This document shows, piece by piece, positions 1 to 7,585 of a stretch of DNA of 14,130 nt; position 1 is the stretch's first letter, and every line of letters starts with the position of its first letter. The notes under the pieces were generated by a model. The model had not been told where the DNA came from, searched no databases, and saw nothing but the letters and a program-made list of their open reading frames with translations. The stretch spans positions 4,170 to 18,299 of the forward strand of contig DKEY01000152.1 in NCBI GenBank assembly GCA_002469305.1, given 5' to 3'. A program made the position numbers and the translations under genes. The DNA comes from Sulfurospirillum sp. UBA6810 (GTDB taxonomy: Bacteria > Campylobacterota > Campylobacteria > Campylobacterales > Sulfurospirillaceae).

Positions 1-72
1 TAGTAACAATCGGTAAAGTTGCGTAGCAACGATACATGTTTCTGTGAGAATGTTTTAAGATTACTCCAATAG
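1..72 (+). pseudogene. Probable decayed flagellin 3' end
   Basis: Codons at 46-72 on the plus strand read ENVLRLLQ then TAG, the C-terminal end typical of Campylobacterota flagellins (C. jejuni FlaA ends in NVLRLLQ). Just upstream, pieces in shifted frames recall the usual QSGSYVAAQANSV approach: CAA TCG (QS) in the same frame at 7-12, and SCVA....SV in the next frame at 17-46. All three plus frames are closed (stops at 1-6, 14-16 and 24-26), so no intact flagellin can be read here. It looks like a frameshifted remnant or a degraded copy of a flagellin end; sequencing error is possible, though every other gene is intact. It is convergent with maf, a natural partner. Homology is judged from memory of flagellin ends. 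Confidence 0.5.
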
Positions 73-79
73 TAATCTT
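57..79 (+). other. Perfect 9-bp hairpin over the flagellin-like stop codon
   Basis: Arms AAGATTACT (57-65) and AGTAATCTT (71-79) are exact reverse complements separated by five bases, followed by a short TTTT. It overlaps the last codons and stop of the flagellin-like end and lies just before the stronger hairpin at 88-116. It may be an accessory RNA-stabilising hairpin or a weak terminator; the arms are AT-rich, so it would be modest in strength. Confidence 0.4.
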
Positions 80-87
80 TTAGAGTT

Positions 88-126
88 GGCAACTTTCCCT
101 AAGTGGGAGAGTTGCCTCTATTTTTT
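88..126 (+). terminator. Intrinsic terminator on the plus strand, convergent with maf
   Basis: A 12-base arm (88-99, GGCAACTTTCCC) pairs with 105-116 (GGGAGAGTTGCC) with one G-U wobble and a five-base loop, followed by the T-rich run TCTATTTTTT (117-126). The T-tract is only on the plus strand, so it ends transcripts coming from the left, where the flagellin-like end lies. For maf, coming from the right, the same hairpin has no trailing U run and would be a poorer stop. No other maf terminator is visible in the window. Confidence 0.82.
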
Positions 127-2121
127 AGTATTTTCTTCAAGTTTTTCTATTATTTTATCCGCTATTTTTTTTACTTCATCTAACACAAGAGTATCAATCT
201 CAACAATATGTTTTTTAGCGTACGTATCAGCAGTATTAAAAAGATCAAAAATGAAGGATAATGTTATCTGGAAGTATTCAAAAAAGATTTCTCCAATAGG
301 TGATTTATTTGAGTTGTTGCTTTCTGAAATCTCTTCTACAAAAGGAATAAGTTTTTTGAATAAATAATTATGAGATTCTTTAGCGTTTATTGAGCGTAAT
401 ACGTTTGTTTTGCTGGAGATGTATTTTGCTCTGTTGTATTGTTCAAGAAGAAATTTTTTATCAACTTTTCTATACTCGCAAGAACTACAGTGTTGAATTT
501 TAGATAATAGCGAGTTACAAAATAGCTCTTTATCAAGTGTTTTATAGCTTTTTAGATCAATTGTATCGATATGTGTGGGGATGGTTCCCTCAAGAAAAGC
601 ACCGTTTGATAGGTTGTGTATAGATTGTTCTGGTTTTTTATAATGTTTAATCCATTCTGAAAATTGTGTTATGGAGAGTCTAAAATTTGGTTTTGATGGG
701 ATGGTTTCTACAAAGTTTCCCTTCACATAGCACAAAGAATTGGCAAAAGTAATATTATATTCATCGGATTGTTCTAAATGCTGTGTACTAATATGCGATG
801 AGATGTGGTCTTGCAATGTTTTTGGATCTACTGCTAAATCTAGTCCCAGTAAATAGAGTTCTTTTGTGCCTAGAAGTGTGAGCATAATAGCTCCATATTC
901 ACCTATACTTGGAGTAGAAAAGCTAGGATGACCTATTTTAAATTGTGTCGTTTCCTCGATGTAGAAAAGATGATAATCTTCAAATATTTTTGCAATTGTA
1001 GTATCTATGCCTGCACCAAAAATTAAAATACTCTTTTTTAGCTTTGCTATATCAGTGTTTTCGAGTAGGGCTAATGTAGGTGTTTTTTCTGGGTCAATAT
1101 GAAATACAATATCCGGATGAATATTTTTTGATTGTAAAAATGGAGTAGCAGATAAAACGGTTGCTATAATAAATTTTTTTTGATGAAGATATACCCATTC
1201 GTAATTATGTTCAAGAGATGGTCCAGAAGCTAAAAATAATACAGGTTTTTCGATGGATATATTCGCCATAGCAGTGGAGAGATTCAAAAAACAATAGCCA
1301 CTGCTAATTTTATCTGCAATACTGAAATATCTTAGTAAATATCCTTGATAGGGGTAAACAATATAGTTTTGAGAAAGCGTAATGCTTTGTAATTGTTTCA
1401 AAGTATCTAAATAGTCTTTATAAAATGGAAGAAATTTAATATATAAATTGTAATGAGAGTTGTCGTTGAGAAATTTAAAAAATGTAGTCTGGATTTCTTG
1501 AAATGTTTGCATGATAGAAAAATGTAATTTACATTTTTTGGAAAGTTGGCAATAATCGGTTGTAAATAAAGAAAGCCTAAAAAGTTCTAAATTATTTTCT
1601 TGTATAAAGAGTACTTTGATACCATGCTTTTCAATTAATGACTGAATATGTAGACCAAGACCTACTCCTAAAAGGATAAATTTGACTAGGGCTTTCATTT
1701 CAGTCGTATATTTTGAAGAGTGCTTTGAAACAAAATCTATAATTCTTGCAGTTGCCCAAAGAGAACTGTGTATATTTTCATCCTTCTCTAAAAAATCTAG
1801 TGAATAGCTCTTTAGTTCATCTTCAAATCTTTGCTGAGCTTCAAAAACTGAACCCATTCGTTTTTTATCAACCATATTAACGAGTTCTTTACTATAAAAG
1901 ACACTATGCTCTTCGTAAAGATACTTTCCATTTGCTATTTCGATTACATCAAAATATCCTTCATCTTTATACTCTAGAGCATACTTTTCTTCATACTTTC
2001 CCTCTTCAATAAGAGCATTTAAAAGAATAATTTTGTCATAGATGTCTTTATGATTTTGTTCAAAATATTTTAGGTTTGCTTGAAATGTTTGAAGTGCTTG
2101 GGTTTCTATACTGTTTGCCAT
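118..2121 (-). CDS. Maf-type motility accessory factor, flagellin glycosyltransferase (DUF115)
   Basis: A 667-residue protein with the MAF_flag10/DUF115 signature: LFLASGPSLEHNYEW at about 295-309, the HPDIVFHIDPE segment near 335-345, and SIGEYGAIMLTLLGTKELYLLGLDLAVD at 405-432. No signal peptide or transmembrane segment is seen, so it is expected in the cytoplasm. Family knowledge: Maf proteins transfer nonulosonates such as pseudaminic or legionaminic acid to serine or threonine residues of flagellin before export, and bacteria of this group often carry several paralogues. The residues before about 290 and after about 450 form family-variable flanking domains. It is the last gene of the operon, and its TAG stop (118-120) lies within the T-tract of the convergent terminator from the left. 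The start ATG has a clear AAAGGAT ribosome site. I give no number (Maf1, Maf2) because paralogues cannot be told apart here. Confidence 0.93.
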   Translation of the reverse strand: MANSIETQALQTFQANLKYFEQNHKDIYDKIILLNALIEEGKYEEKYALEYKDEGYFDVIEIANGKYLYEEHSVFYSKELVNMVDKKRMGSVFEAQQRFEDELKSYSLDFLEKDENIHSSLWATARIIDFVSKHSSKYTTEMKALVKFILLGVGLGLHIQSLIEKHGIKVLFIQENNLELFRLSLFTTDYCQLSKKCKLHFSIMQTFQEIQTTFFKFLNDNSHYNLYIKFLPFYKDYLDTLKQLQSITLSQNYIVYPYQGYLLRYFSIADKISSGYCFLNLSTAMANISIEKPVLFLASGPSLEHNYEWVYLHQKKFIIATVLSATPFLQSKNIHPDIVFHIDPEKTPTLALLENTDIAKLKKSILIFGAGIDTTIAKIFEDYHLFYIEETTQFKIGHPSFSTPSIGEYGAIMLTLLGTKELYLLGLDLAVDPKTLQDHISSHISTQHLEQSDEYNITFANSLCYVKGNFVETIPSKPNFRLSITQFSEWIKHYKKPEQSIHNLSNGAFLEGTIPTHIDTIDLKSYKTLDKELFCNSLLSKIQHCSSCEYRKVDKKFLLEQYNRAKYISSKTNVLRSINAKESHNYLFKKLIPFVEEISESNNSNKSPIGEIFFEYFQITLSFIFDLFNTADTYAKKHIVEIDTLVLDEVKKIADKIIEKLEENTKK

Positions 2122-2131
2122 TGTGATCCTT

Positions 2132-2881
2132 TTATAGTCGTACTGGAAAGTTGTTTTTAAATAGTTCGTTTTTTATATCATTTGGTGTGTATTGAGAAAA
2201 ATGAAAGATATAGGCTGCTGCGAGGGCATCAGCTCCATTTTGCAGAGCTTCTACTCCGTGCTCAAGTTTTCCCATACCTCCATTGATAATGATAGGTATA
2301 TGAAGAGTATTTGTGAAAAGATTTAAAAGCTCAAGGTCATAGCCTTGTGTTGTACCCTCTTTGTCAACAGATGTTAGCAAAATTTCACCTGCACCTTGTG
2401 CTTCATACTCTTTCGCTAAATCAAGTGGGTCTATGTCTAGTAAGCCCTCTTTTTTGTTAAAAACTTTATACGTGTCATCTACTTTTTTGATATCGATAGA
2501 GCAGACAACACACTGAGAGCCAAAGATGGTGGCTATCTCTTTGATAAATGAAGGTCGCTTAATGGCTTCGGAGTTAATGGAAACTTTGTCCGCTCCAGCT
2601 CCTAAAACGGTGTAAACATCTTCGATTGTTTTTATGCCACCGCCGATGGTCAGAGGCATAAAACACTCATTTGCCATATCGGTGATAATCTCTGTATTTA
2701 TGGGTTCATTCTTTAAACTGGCATCAATATCTAAAACGATGAGTTCATCGACATTTCTTGCATTGTAAACACGAACGGTTGCGGTAGGGTGCCCGATGGT
2801 ACGGAAAGAGCCAAACTGGATACTTTTCACTAATTGCCAATCTTTGAGTAACACACAAGGAATAATGCGGTGTTTTAGCAT
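2132..2881 (-). CDS. HisF-like barrel (WbuZ/HisF2 type), probable ammonia channel for PseA
   Basis: A 249-residue TIM barrel clearly related to HisF (GGGIKTIEDV, GADKVSIN, SIDIKKVD, GAGEILLTSVDKEGT, INGGMGKLEH). In true HisF the first catalytic acid is D11 in IPCLDV; here the same place reads IPCVLL, so position 11 is leucine. D130 is kept, and the position of the flexible-loop aspartate is a glutamate (E175). The four residues that form the ammonia gate in Thermotoga HisF (R5, E46, K99, E167) are present as R5, E46, K99 and E166. The comparison is from memory of that sequence. This pattern fits a protein that still receives ammonia from HisH but no longer forms imidazole glycerol phosphate. 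It overlaps the glutaminase gene by seven bases and ends ten bases before maf, preceded there by an AAAGGAT ribosome site for maf. Confidence 0.9.
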   Translation of the reverse strand: MLKHRIIPCVLLKDWQLVKSIQFGSFRTIGHPTATVRVYNARNVDELIVLDIDASLKNEPINTEIITDMANECFMPLTIGGGIKTIEDVYTVLGAGADKVSINSEAIKRPSFIKEIATIFGSQCVVCSIDIKKVDDTYKVFNKKEGLLDIDPLDLAKEYEAQGAGEILLTSVDKEGTTQGYDLELLNLFTNTLHIPIIINGGMGKLEHGVEALQNGADALAAAYIFHFSQYTPNDIKNELFKNNFPVRL

Positions 2882-3507
2882 AAGTCTTCCTTTTTGAGAT
2901 GTGCAAAGTTTTTGATGATAGCAAGACCGTGTGTTTGGCTTTTTTCAGGATGAAACTGTGTTGCAAATATATTGTTTTTTTGGATAGCGCAAACAAAAGA
3001 GTGGTCGTATTCACACTCTCCTATAGCATATGTAAGAGGCGCTTGAAAGTAGTAAGAGTGCACAAAGTAAAAGTTGCTGTGGTTTGGAATTCCTTCAAAC
3101 AGAACACTAGGGTTGTGAAAATTTACTTCATTCCAACCTATGTGAGGGATTTTAAGACTTCCCTCTTTAAAGCGTACAACCTCTGCACCTTCTATCCATC
3201 CTAGTCCTTGATGTTCTCCAAACTCATAACTTTTCTCAGCTATAAGCTGCATCCCAAGGCAGATACCCAAAAAAGGTTTTTTATGTTCAAGAATTTCTAC
3301 ATGTAAGAGTTTGTCAAGACCCAAGGTGTGAAGATTTTTCATCGCATCACCAAAGGCTCCAACACCCGGTAAAACGATGTGTGAGGCTTTTTTGATAAGT
3401 GTATGGTCGTTTGTTATAACAGCTGGGAAGCCTACTTTTTCAAAAGCTTTTTGGACAGAGCGTAGGTTCCCCATCCCATAGTCAATAATAACGATATTAG
3501 CGGACAA
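2875..3507 (-). CDS. HisH-like glutaminase for sugar amidation
   Basis: A 210-residue class I glutamine amidotransferase of the HisH type. The catalytic triad is complete: C83 in GICLGMQL, H186 and E188 in QFHPEKS. The oxyanion-strand motif PGVGAFGDAM is at about 47-56. The start is TTG: no ATG is near, the TTG follows a strong GAGGAA ribosome site by about five bases, and it gives the normal HisH N-terminus (IVIIDYGMGNL). It frees ammonia from glutamine and passes it to the HisF-like partner, which feeds PseA. It overlaps pseA by 11 bases and the hisF-like gene by 7. No histidine-pathway genes flank it, so a role in histidine synthesis is unlikely even though the protein itself resembles true HisH closely. 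Similar pairs are known as HisH2/HisF2, WbuY/WbuZ and Cj1315/Cj1314. Confidence 0.92.
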   Translation of the reverse strand: MSANIVIIDYGMGNLRSVQKAFEKVGFPAVITNDHTLIKKASHIVLPGVGAFGDAMKNLHTLGLDKLLHVEILEHKKPFLGICLGMQLIAEKSYEFGEHQGLGWIEGAEVVRFKEGSLKIPHIGWNEVNFHNPSVLFEGIPNHSNFYFVHSYYFQAPLTYAIGECEYDHSFVCAIQKNNIFATQFHPEKSQTHGLAIIKNFAHLKKEDLC

Positions 3508-4633
3508 TGTATTCCTCTTTTCGTACCAATGAACCGTCTATGTCTTTTATAAATTTGCCATTGGCATCACGTTTAAAGATTTTTTTATTGGTAAAAGAGT
3601 CCACGATAGTATCAAATTCATCACGTGAAAAACCTGTGTATTTTAAAAACTCATTGATAGCTTTCATCGGTGGTATTCCATCATATTTTGTGATCAAACG
3701 CACAGCTTCCTCTCTGGTGATGTAGCCTAGTCTGACATCTAAACAAGCATTATCGCTTGCTCTGCCAAAACCGTATTTGACGTACTTGAGGTAGTCATGA
3801 ACATGGTTGCTGTAACAATCTAAATTTTCAAAGTTTTCATAAGTAGTCTCTACACGTCTATCAGCAACACTAAAGCCGTGTTGGCGTGAAGCTTCCAAGA
3901 TTTTTCGTAAATCCCATTTGATGTAGTAGCCTAGGAAAAGTCCTGTCACTCCAACTCTTTGGATATCTTCATCCTCTGGATAAAAATAGAGTGCCAAATC
4001 TTTCTCGCTGATACCATCAACACCAAGCATATCTGTGGCACGGTTACCCAAAAGTCCACCAAACTCTTCAAGCCATCTTCTATCAAGATAGGCATTGTGC
4101 TTACTTGCTGCAGGTCCACCATACTCGATTTCAGAGTTTTCACCCCATATAAGCAGAGGGATATTGAAATTAACCGCTATGTGAGCAGGTGTTGTAAAGA
4201 TACCAAGATGATTTGGCCATTCACAATCTCCTACACGTTTGAGCGCCTCTTTTATCATAGATTTATACACATTTGGGTTGCGTTTGATATGGATTAAATC
4301 AACACCCAGATTGTTGAGGTTCTCAAGATTTTGACGACCTACCTCCGTAGGGATGGTCGGCTCAAAGCAGACACACAAAGGATTGAGACCCATTTCAAGG
4401 ACACTGAGCACTTGGTAAGTAGAGTCTTTTCCTCCACTTACGCCTATGATACAGTCGTAGTATTTGTTCTTTTTATGTTTTTTAACAAGGTCTAAAAACT
4501 CCTGCTTTCGTGCATGCCAGTCAATATCAAAGTCTTTTGTTACCTGTGAGCGGCATGCATCACAAACGCCATCTTCATCAAAGTGTAGATCTGGCTTTGT
4601 GTCTGGCATAACACATTTTGTACAAAATCTCAT
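3497..4633 (-). CDS. pseA: PseA, N-acetyl sugar amidotransferase (acetamidino synthesis)
   Basis: A 378-residue member of the WbuX/WbpG/PseA family. The N-terminus has a zinc-type cysteine set, C4/C7 and C24/C27, and the ATP-pyrophosphatase P-loop GVSGGKDS at 64-71. Further on are NHLGIFTTPAHIA and LIWGENSEIEYGG, characteristic of this family. These enzymes activate an N-acetyl group with ATP and replace its oxygen with ammonia, giving an N-acetimidoyl (acetamidino) group. In C. jejuni, PseA makes the 7-acetamidino form of pseudaminic acid; in Pseudomonas, WbpG acts on a mannuronic derivative. The ammonia donors are the two genes that follow. It overlaps the methyltransferase gene by four bases and hisH by eleven. 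The exact substrate here (CMP-Pse5Ac7Ac is likeliest) is inferred from the surrounding pse genes. Confidence 0.92.
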   Translation of the reverse strand: MRFCTKCVMPDTKPDLHFDEDGVCDACRSQVTKDFDIDWHARKQEFLDLVKKHKKNKYYDCIIGVSGGKDSTYQVLSVLEMGLNPLCVCFEPTIPTEVGRQNLENLNNLGVDLIHIKRNPNVYKSMIKEALKRVGDCEWPNHLGIFTTPAHIAVNFNIPLLIWGENSEIEYGGPAASKHNAYLDRRWLEEFGGLLGNRATDMLGVDGISEKDLALYFYPEDEDIQRVGVTGLFLGYYIKWDLRKILEASRQHGFSVADRRVETTYENFENLDCYSNHVHDYLKYVKYGFGRASDNACLDVRLGYITREEAVRLITKYDGIPPMKAINEFLKYTGFSRDEFDTIVDSFTNKKIFKRDANGKFIKDIDGSLVRKEEYIVR

Positions 4634-5589
4634 TTTACTTTCCTTAGCACAAGTTGCATTTTATAGCCCATTTTTTGTTCATGGAGCCACTTCTCATCCA
4701 GTCCACCAAGGAAAGTTTTCGTGTTAGTGCTCTCTCCAAAATATGGATCGTCATAGTTTAAATAGTTGTTCATAACGCCAATCTCACCTATAACTGTTTC
4801 GCAACTTTGTATTTCAAAGCCACATTTGAGAGCCAGTTTTTCAATCGACTTGTAAGAGTATAGATTTACATGCTCAATCCCATCATACATATTGCATTTT
4901 TCTTGTAGTATTTTAGCTGCGAGTGAATCAGCACTTGGGATTTGTAAAAAGACAACCCCTTGTTCACTTAGAAGAGGGTTCATCTCTTTAAGATAGGCTT
5001 CGCCGTCTTTGAGGTGCTCAAAAACATCCCATAAGCAGATAGCTTCCAGTGGAGCATGAAAACTTACCTCATTGAGAAATTTATTATAGACAGTATGACC
5101 TTTGGCTTGAGCATAAGAGGCTTCTTTTTCATTTAATTCTACCCCATATGTTGCCCAGCTATGCTGTTTAGCGATGTCTAAAAAGATACCAGCGGAGCAG
5201 CCAATATCTAGGATATTACCTTTCGCCACTACGCTTTCAATGGCTTTAAGACCTTTTGTATAAATATTTGTATAGAAATCGCCATCACTCGCAACGATCT
5301 CACTTTGTAAGTCATGGTTTGTACGATAGTATTTTTCTAAGTTTTCATCTTTAAAGACGGGGTTGAGATAGATCATATCGCACTTCGTGCATTTGACATG
5401 ACGTCCACCATCTTTAAAAAATAAAAATTGCTCATGATTTTCTTTACATGTAGGACAAGGACGTTGCTCTAAAAGTTCTTCATAAAAATGACCAGTTTGT
5501 CGATTAAAGTATTGAATGCGGTTTGCTACATTAGCATTATGCATTTTAAGGCGCTCTTCGTGAATCTCTTTAGGTGCTCTTGAACTCAT
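4630..5589 (-). CDS. SAM-dependent methyltransferase with N-terminal zinc-ribbon
   Basis: A 319-residue class I methyltransferase. Four cysteines, C45/C48 and C67/C70 (CPTC and CTKC), form a probable zinc-ribbon, followed by the SAM-binding motif ILDIGCSAG at 126-134, the acidic loop VELNEKEA near 155 and ICLWDVFEHL, the motif IV position. This architecture (zinc-ribbon plus Methyltransf_23-like domain) is frequent among sugar methyltransferases in Campylobacter flagellin and surface-polysaccharide loci, such as the one next to the legionaminic genes of C. jejuni. It likely methylates a hydroxyl or an N-acyl group of the glycan or its nucleotide precursor. It lies two bases from the GNAT gene and overlaps pseA by four (ATGA), so the product is probably made together with the amidation enzymes. 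Target not deducible. A TACATGTA word encodes the TCK of the first zinc knuckle. Confidence 0.9.
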   Translation of the reverse strand: MSSRAPKEIHEERLKMHNANVANRIQYFNRQTGHFYEELLEQRPCPTCKENHEQFLFFKDGGRHVKCTKCDMIYLNPVFKDENLEKYYRTNHDLQSEIVASDGDFYTNIYTKGLKAIESVVAKGNILDIGCSAGIFLDIAKQHSWATYGVELNEKEASYAQAKGHTVYNKFLNEVSFHAPLEAICLWDVFEHLKDGEAYLKEMNPLLSEQGVVFLQIPSADSLAAKILQEKCNMYDGIEHVNLYSYKSIEKLALKCGFEIQSCETVIGEIGVMNNYLNYDDPYFGESTNTKTFLGGLDEKWLHEQKMGYKMQLVLRKVK

Positions 5590-5591
5590 AA

Positions 5592-6155
5592 TTATTTCTC
5601 CGATACTTTTTTTTGTGCGTTAAATTCATCTTTTAGGATACTAAAGCGCATCGTATTGTGGTAAGTTCCATCTTTGTAAACTTCATCTCGAAATATACCC
5701 TCTTCAACCATACCCAAAGAGCGTGCAAGACCTTGCATTGGTGTGTTAGATACCATCGTACCACAGCAGATACGGTGTAAATTCATAGTGTTAAATCCAT
5801 GCTCAAGTATAAGTAGGGAAGCTTCTTTGGAAATACCTTTGCCATGGAAAGATTTGTTGCCGATGAGGATAGAAAACTCTGCACTACGGTGCAAAGAAGA
5901 GATGGCAAGCAGGGTAATGTTACCTATGTGTTTGTCACTTTTTTTATCAACGATAGCAAGCATGATTCTATCTTTTTGGGATGGGAGTTGTTCTATATAC
6001 TCGATTGCTTGAGCTTTTGTATAAGGGTAAACATGGTGTTCACTGTATTGACAGATAAGTTCGTCATTGAGCCAGCTTGGATAGTCTCCTTGCGCGTCTT
6101 CAACACTCAAACCTCTAAGATAGATATTTTTTCCGATTAAAAAAGGATTATACAT
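5592..6155 (-). CDS. GNAT N-acetyltransferase, RimJ/RimL-like
   Basis: A 187-residue GNAT protein of the Acetyltransf_3 type. It has the family N-terminal substrate segment (IYLRGLSVEDA at 11-21) and the acyl-CoA loop SFHGKGISKEA at about 102-112. The VSNTPMQGLARSLGMVEEG segment (about 135-153) matches the usual GNAT motif before the last strand. RimJ/RimL relatives acetylate ribosomal protein N-termini, but members in glycosylation clusters commonly acetylate amino sugars. Since PseH already serves the pseudaminic route, this one may act on the amine made by the second aminotransferase; that is inference. The start codon sits in an ACATGT word and has only a weak GAG-type ribosome site. An eight-base A tract (coding strand, around 5607-5614) near the 3' end is too close to the C-terminus to be a convincing switch. 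Confidence 0.87.
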   Translation of the reverse strand: MYNPFLIGKNIYLRGLSVEDAQGDYPSWLNDELICQYSEHHVYPYTKAQAIEYIEQLPSQKDRIMLAIVDKKSDKHIGNITLLAISSLHRSAEFSILIGNKSFHGKGISKEASLLILEHGFNTMNLHRICCGTMVSNTPMQGLARSLGMVEEGIFRDEVYKDGTYHNTMRFSILKDEFNAQKKVSEK

Positions 6156-6258
6156 GTTGAGCTCTCATATTGTTTTGTGTACGCATATTGCAATAGTTCC
6201 TTTTTAATTCTTTAGATGTTTTAAGGTATATCGCCATCGATAGTTTTAATTTTACCAT
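6148..6258 (-). CDS. Possible 36-residue leader ORF between the aminotransferase and GNAT genes
   Basis: In the gap after the DegT gene, an ATG at 6258 opens a 36-codon frame starting MVKLKLSMAIYLK and ending in TAA eight bases inside the GNAT gene. An AAGGA sequence lies about nine bases upstream of the ATG, a better ribosome site than the one directly before the GNAT start. A second, nested ATG at 6265 opens only 14 codons (MRDGKIKTIDGDIP). The stop overlapping the GNAT start would allow translational coupling. Alternatively the stretch is a remnant of a lost gene, because two adjacent frames both look protein-like for short distances. I do not recognise the peptide and see no strong promoter or hairpin here. 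Low confidence that it is expressed. Confidence 0.2.
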   Translation of the reverse strand: MVKLKLSMAIYLKTSKELKRNYCNMRTQNNMRAQHV

Positions 6259-6283
6259 CTCTCATTATCCTTATTTAAAGCTT
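6156..6283 (-). other. Only sizeable gap in the operon, 128 bases
   Basis: Between the DegT stop and the GNAT start the otherwise overlapping gene chain is interrupted. The stretch is AT-rich and holds the possible 36-codon leader frame (6148-6258) and a TAAAAT on the minus strand around 6250 that could serve as a -10 element, but without a well-spaced -35. No intrinsic terminator or strong inverted repeat is visible, so the operon may simply continue across it. It marks the border between the two blocks of the locus and is the likeliest place for a past insertion or deletion. Confidence 0.5.
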
Positions 6284-7585
6284 TCAAACTAATTCCTCTC
6301 TGTTTTGCCATACTTTTTCAAAAGCTTTGATGACATCATCCATATCAACTTTACTCATAGGTGGACGCATCAACTCATGGGTGAAAAGTCTCTCAAAGTG
6401 CAACTCTTCACACACAGGACAATCGCCTTTTTGGTATGTTACAGTGGAGAGGTTAAACGGATAGCCCTTTGAGCCAAAAGCGATTTTATGGGCAAATAGA
6501 GGTTGCAGATAGATAGGTTTGACATACCCACATCCCATCAAAACATCTGAATCATCACGCATCAAAGTGCGAGGGAGTTCTGCTTTCACTGCTTTGATAA
6601 AAACATCACGGTGCACACCAGCAAGTTTGCTCTCAAACTCCAGCGGATGTACATAAAAAGCGTGTTTTATATCTTTTCTTAGCGTAGTTGTTTTGAGACA
6701 AGGGATGGCTTTCAGTGCTTCATTGAGATAAGCAACATTCTCTTGTCTTTGGCGTAAAAGCTTTGGAAGTTTTTTGAGTTGTTCTCTTGCTATGGCACAC
6801 TCTATCTCTGTCATACGAAAGTTAAATCCCACCATATTTACAAGCTCATTATTTGAGTTAAAGCCTTTATTTGCGATGACAGATTCTGCGTGGTTACGGA
6901 TAAGTCTGAGTTTATCTGCAAGCACATCATTATCGGTGACTATTACACCACCTTCACCTGAGTGGATATGCTTGTGGTAGTTGAGTGAAAAAATACCCAT
7001 ATCACCAAGAGTGCCTGCAAACTTGTCTTTGTACATTGCACCTGGGGCTTGTGCAGCATCTTCGATGACGATGAGGTTGTGCTTTTGCGCGAGTGCATTG
7101 ATAGCCTCTACATCATAAGGTTGTCCAAAGATATCTACAACGATGAGGGCTTTAGTTTTTTTAGTAATCTTCTTTGCAACACTTTTTGGGTCTAAACAAT
7201 AGGTATCTTTTTCAACATCTGCAAAGATAGGAATGCCACCATAAAAAAGTGGTGCTATGGCAGAAGCGGACATGGTGTAAGGGCTGACGATGACTTCATC
7301 TCCCGCTTCTATACCAGCAGCACCCACAGCGCAGATGAGCCCTGAAGTAGCGGAGTTGACACTGATGGCATGTTTTACTTTAAAAAACTCTGCCCACTCT
7401 GCCTCAAAAGTTTTAACTTCAGTCCCTCCATAAAAGTCCTCATGCCAAGCACCAAGATAAGTTGAAAGTTTTCCACTTCTAAGGACTCTAAGAACAGCTT
7501 CCTCTTCTTCTGTACCGATAGTGTTATAGGCTGGAAAAGGTTTTGTGCGAAGTTTTTCTCCGCCATTTATGGCTAATTTTTTCAT
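6284..7585 (-). CDS. DegT/DnrJ/EryC1/StrS-family aminotransferase (second, not PseC)
   Basis: A 433-residue PLP-dependent aminotransferase, about 60 residues longer than PseC. It begins MKKLAINGGEKLRTKPFP, the start typical of the scyllo-inosamine/AHBA-synthase/StrS branch. NSATSG (77-82) forms the phosphate turn, D176 in IEDAAQA contacts the PLP ring, and K205 in NYHKHIHSGEGG is the Schiff-base lysine. It is therefore expected to be active. The C-terminal part (about 370-410) includes KPIYLQPLF and GDCPVCEELHFERLF, a substrate region shared with long DegT enzymes. It probably aminates a ketosugar, perhaps the product of the neighbouring Gfo/Idh enzyme, with which it has an ATGA overlap. It is not redundant with PseC in sequence. 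After its stop the tight gene packing is broken by 128 bases. Confidence 0.92.
   Translation of the reverse strand: MKKLAINGGEKLRTKPFPAYNTIGTEEEEAVLRVLRSGKLSTYLGAWHEDFYGGTEVKTFEAEWAEFFKVKHAISVNSATSGLICAVGAAGIEAGDEVIVSPYTMSASAIAPLFYGGIPIFADVEKDTYCLDPKSVAKKITKKTKALIVVDIFGQPYDVEAINALAQKHNLIVIEDAAQAPGAMYKDKFAGTLGDMGIFSLNYHKHIHSGEGGVIVTDNDVLADKLRLIRNHAESVIANKGFNSNNELVNMVGFNFRMTEIECAIAREQLKKLPKLLRQRQENVAYLNEALKAIPCLKTTTLRKDIKHAFYVHPLEFESKLAGVHRDVFIKAVKAELPRTLMRDDSDVLMGCGYVKPIYLQPLFAHKIAFGSKGYPFNLSTVTYQKGDCPVCEELHFERLFTHELMRPPMSKVDMDDVIKAFEKVWQNREELV

Noticed and set aside
86..367. Plus-strand open frame opposite the 3' end of maf, and the other plus-strand frames across the window
   Set aside because: They are short, antisense to well-recognised genes with full family motifs, and show no protein family features. 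They are shadows of the AT-rich coding strand.
1518..1538. Symmetric element with ten-base arms (TGTAA, one base, TTACA at its heart) inside maf
   Set aside because: It is made largely of A and T runs, lies mid-gene, has only a one-base centre and occurs once. It could be an inside-out relative of TACATGTA but I cannot support a site.
2132..3507. Histidine biosynthesis genes hisH and hisF
   Set aside because: No other his genes are present, the HisF-like protein lacks the D11 aspartate, and the pair overlaps pseA, so they serve sugar amidation.
5607..5614. Eight-base T tract (also one at 8238-8245) as a phase-variation switch
   Set aside because: Phase-variable flagellar genes in this group normally use poly-G/C tracts, of which there are none here. 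The tracts are short, and the first is at the extreme C-terminal end of its gene.
6148..6283. Promoter for the left half of the operon
   Set aside because: A TAAAAT near 6250 exists but the nearest TTGAAA is about 27 bases away, too far. In AT-rich DNA a lone -10 match is not evidence.
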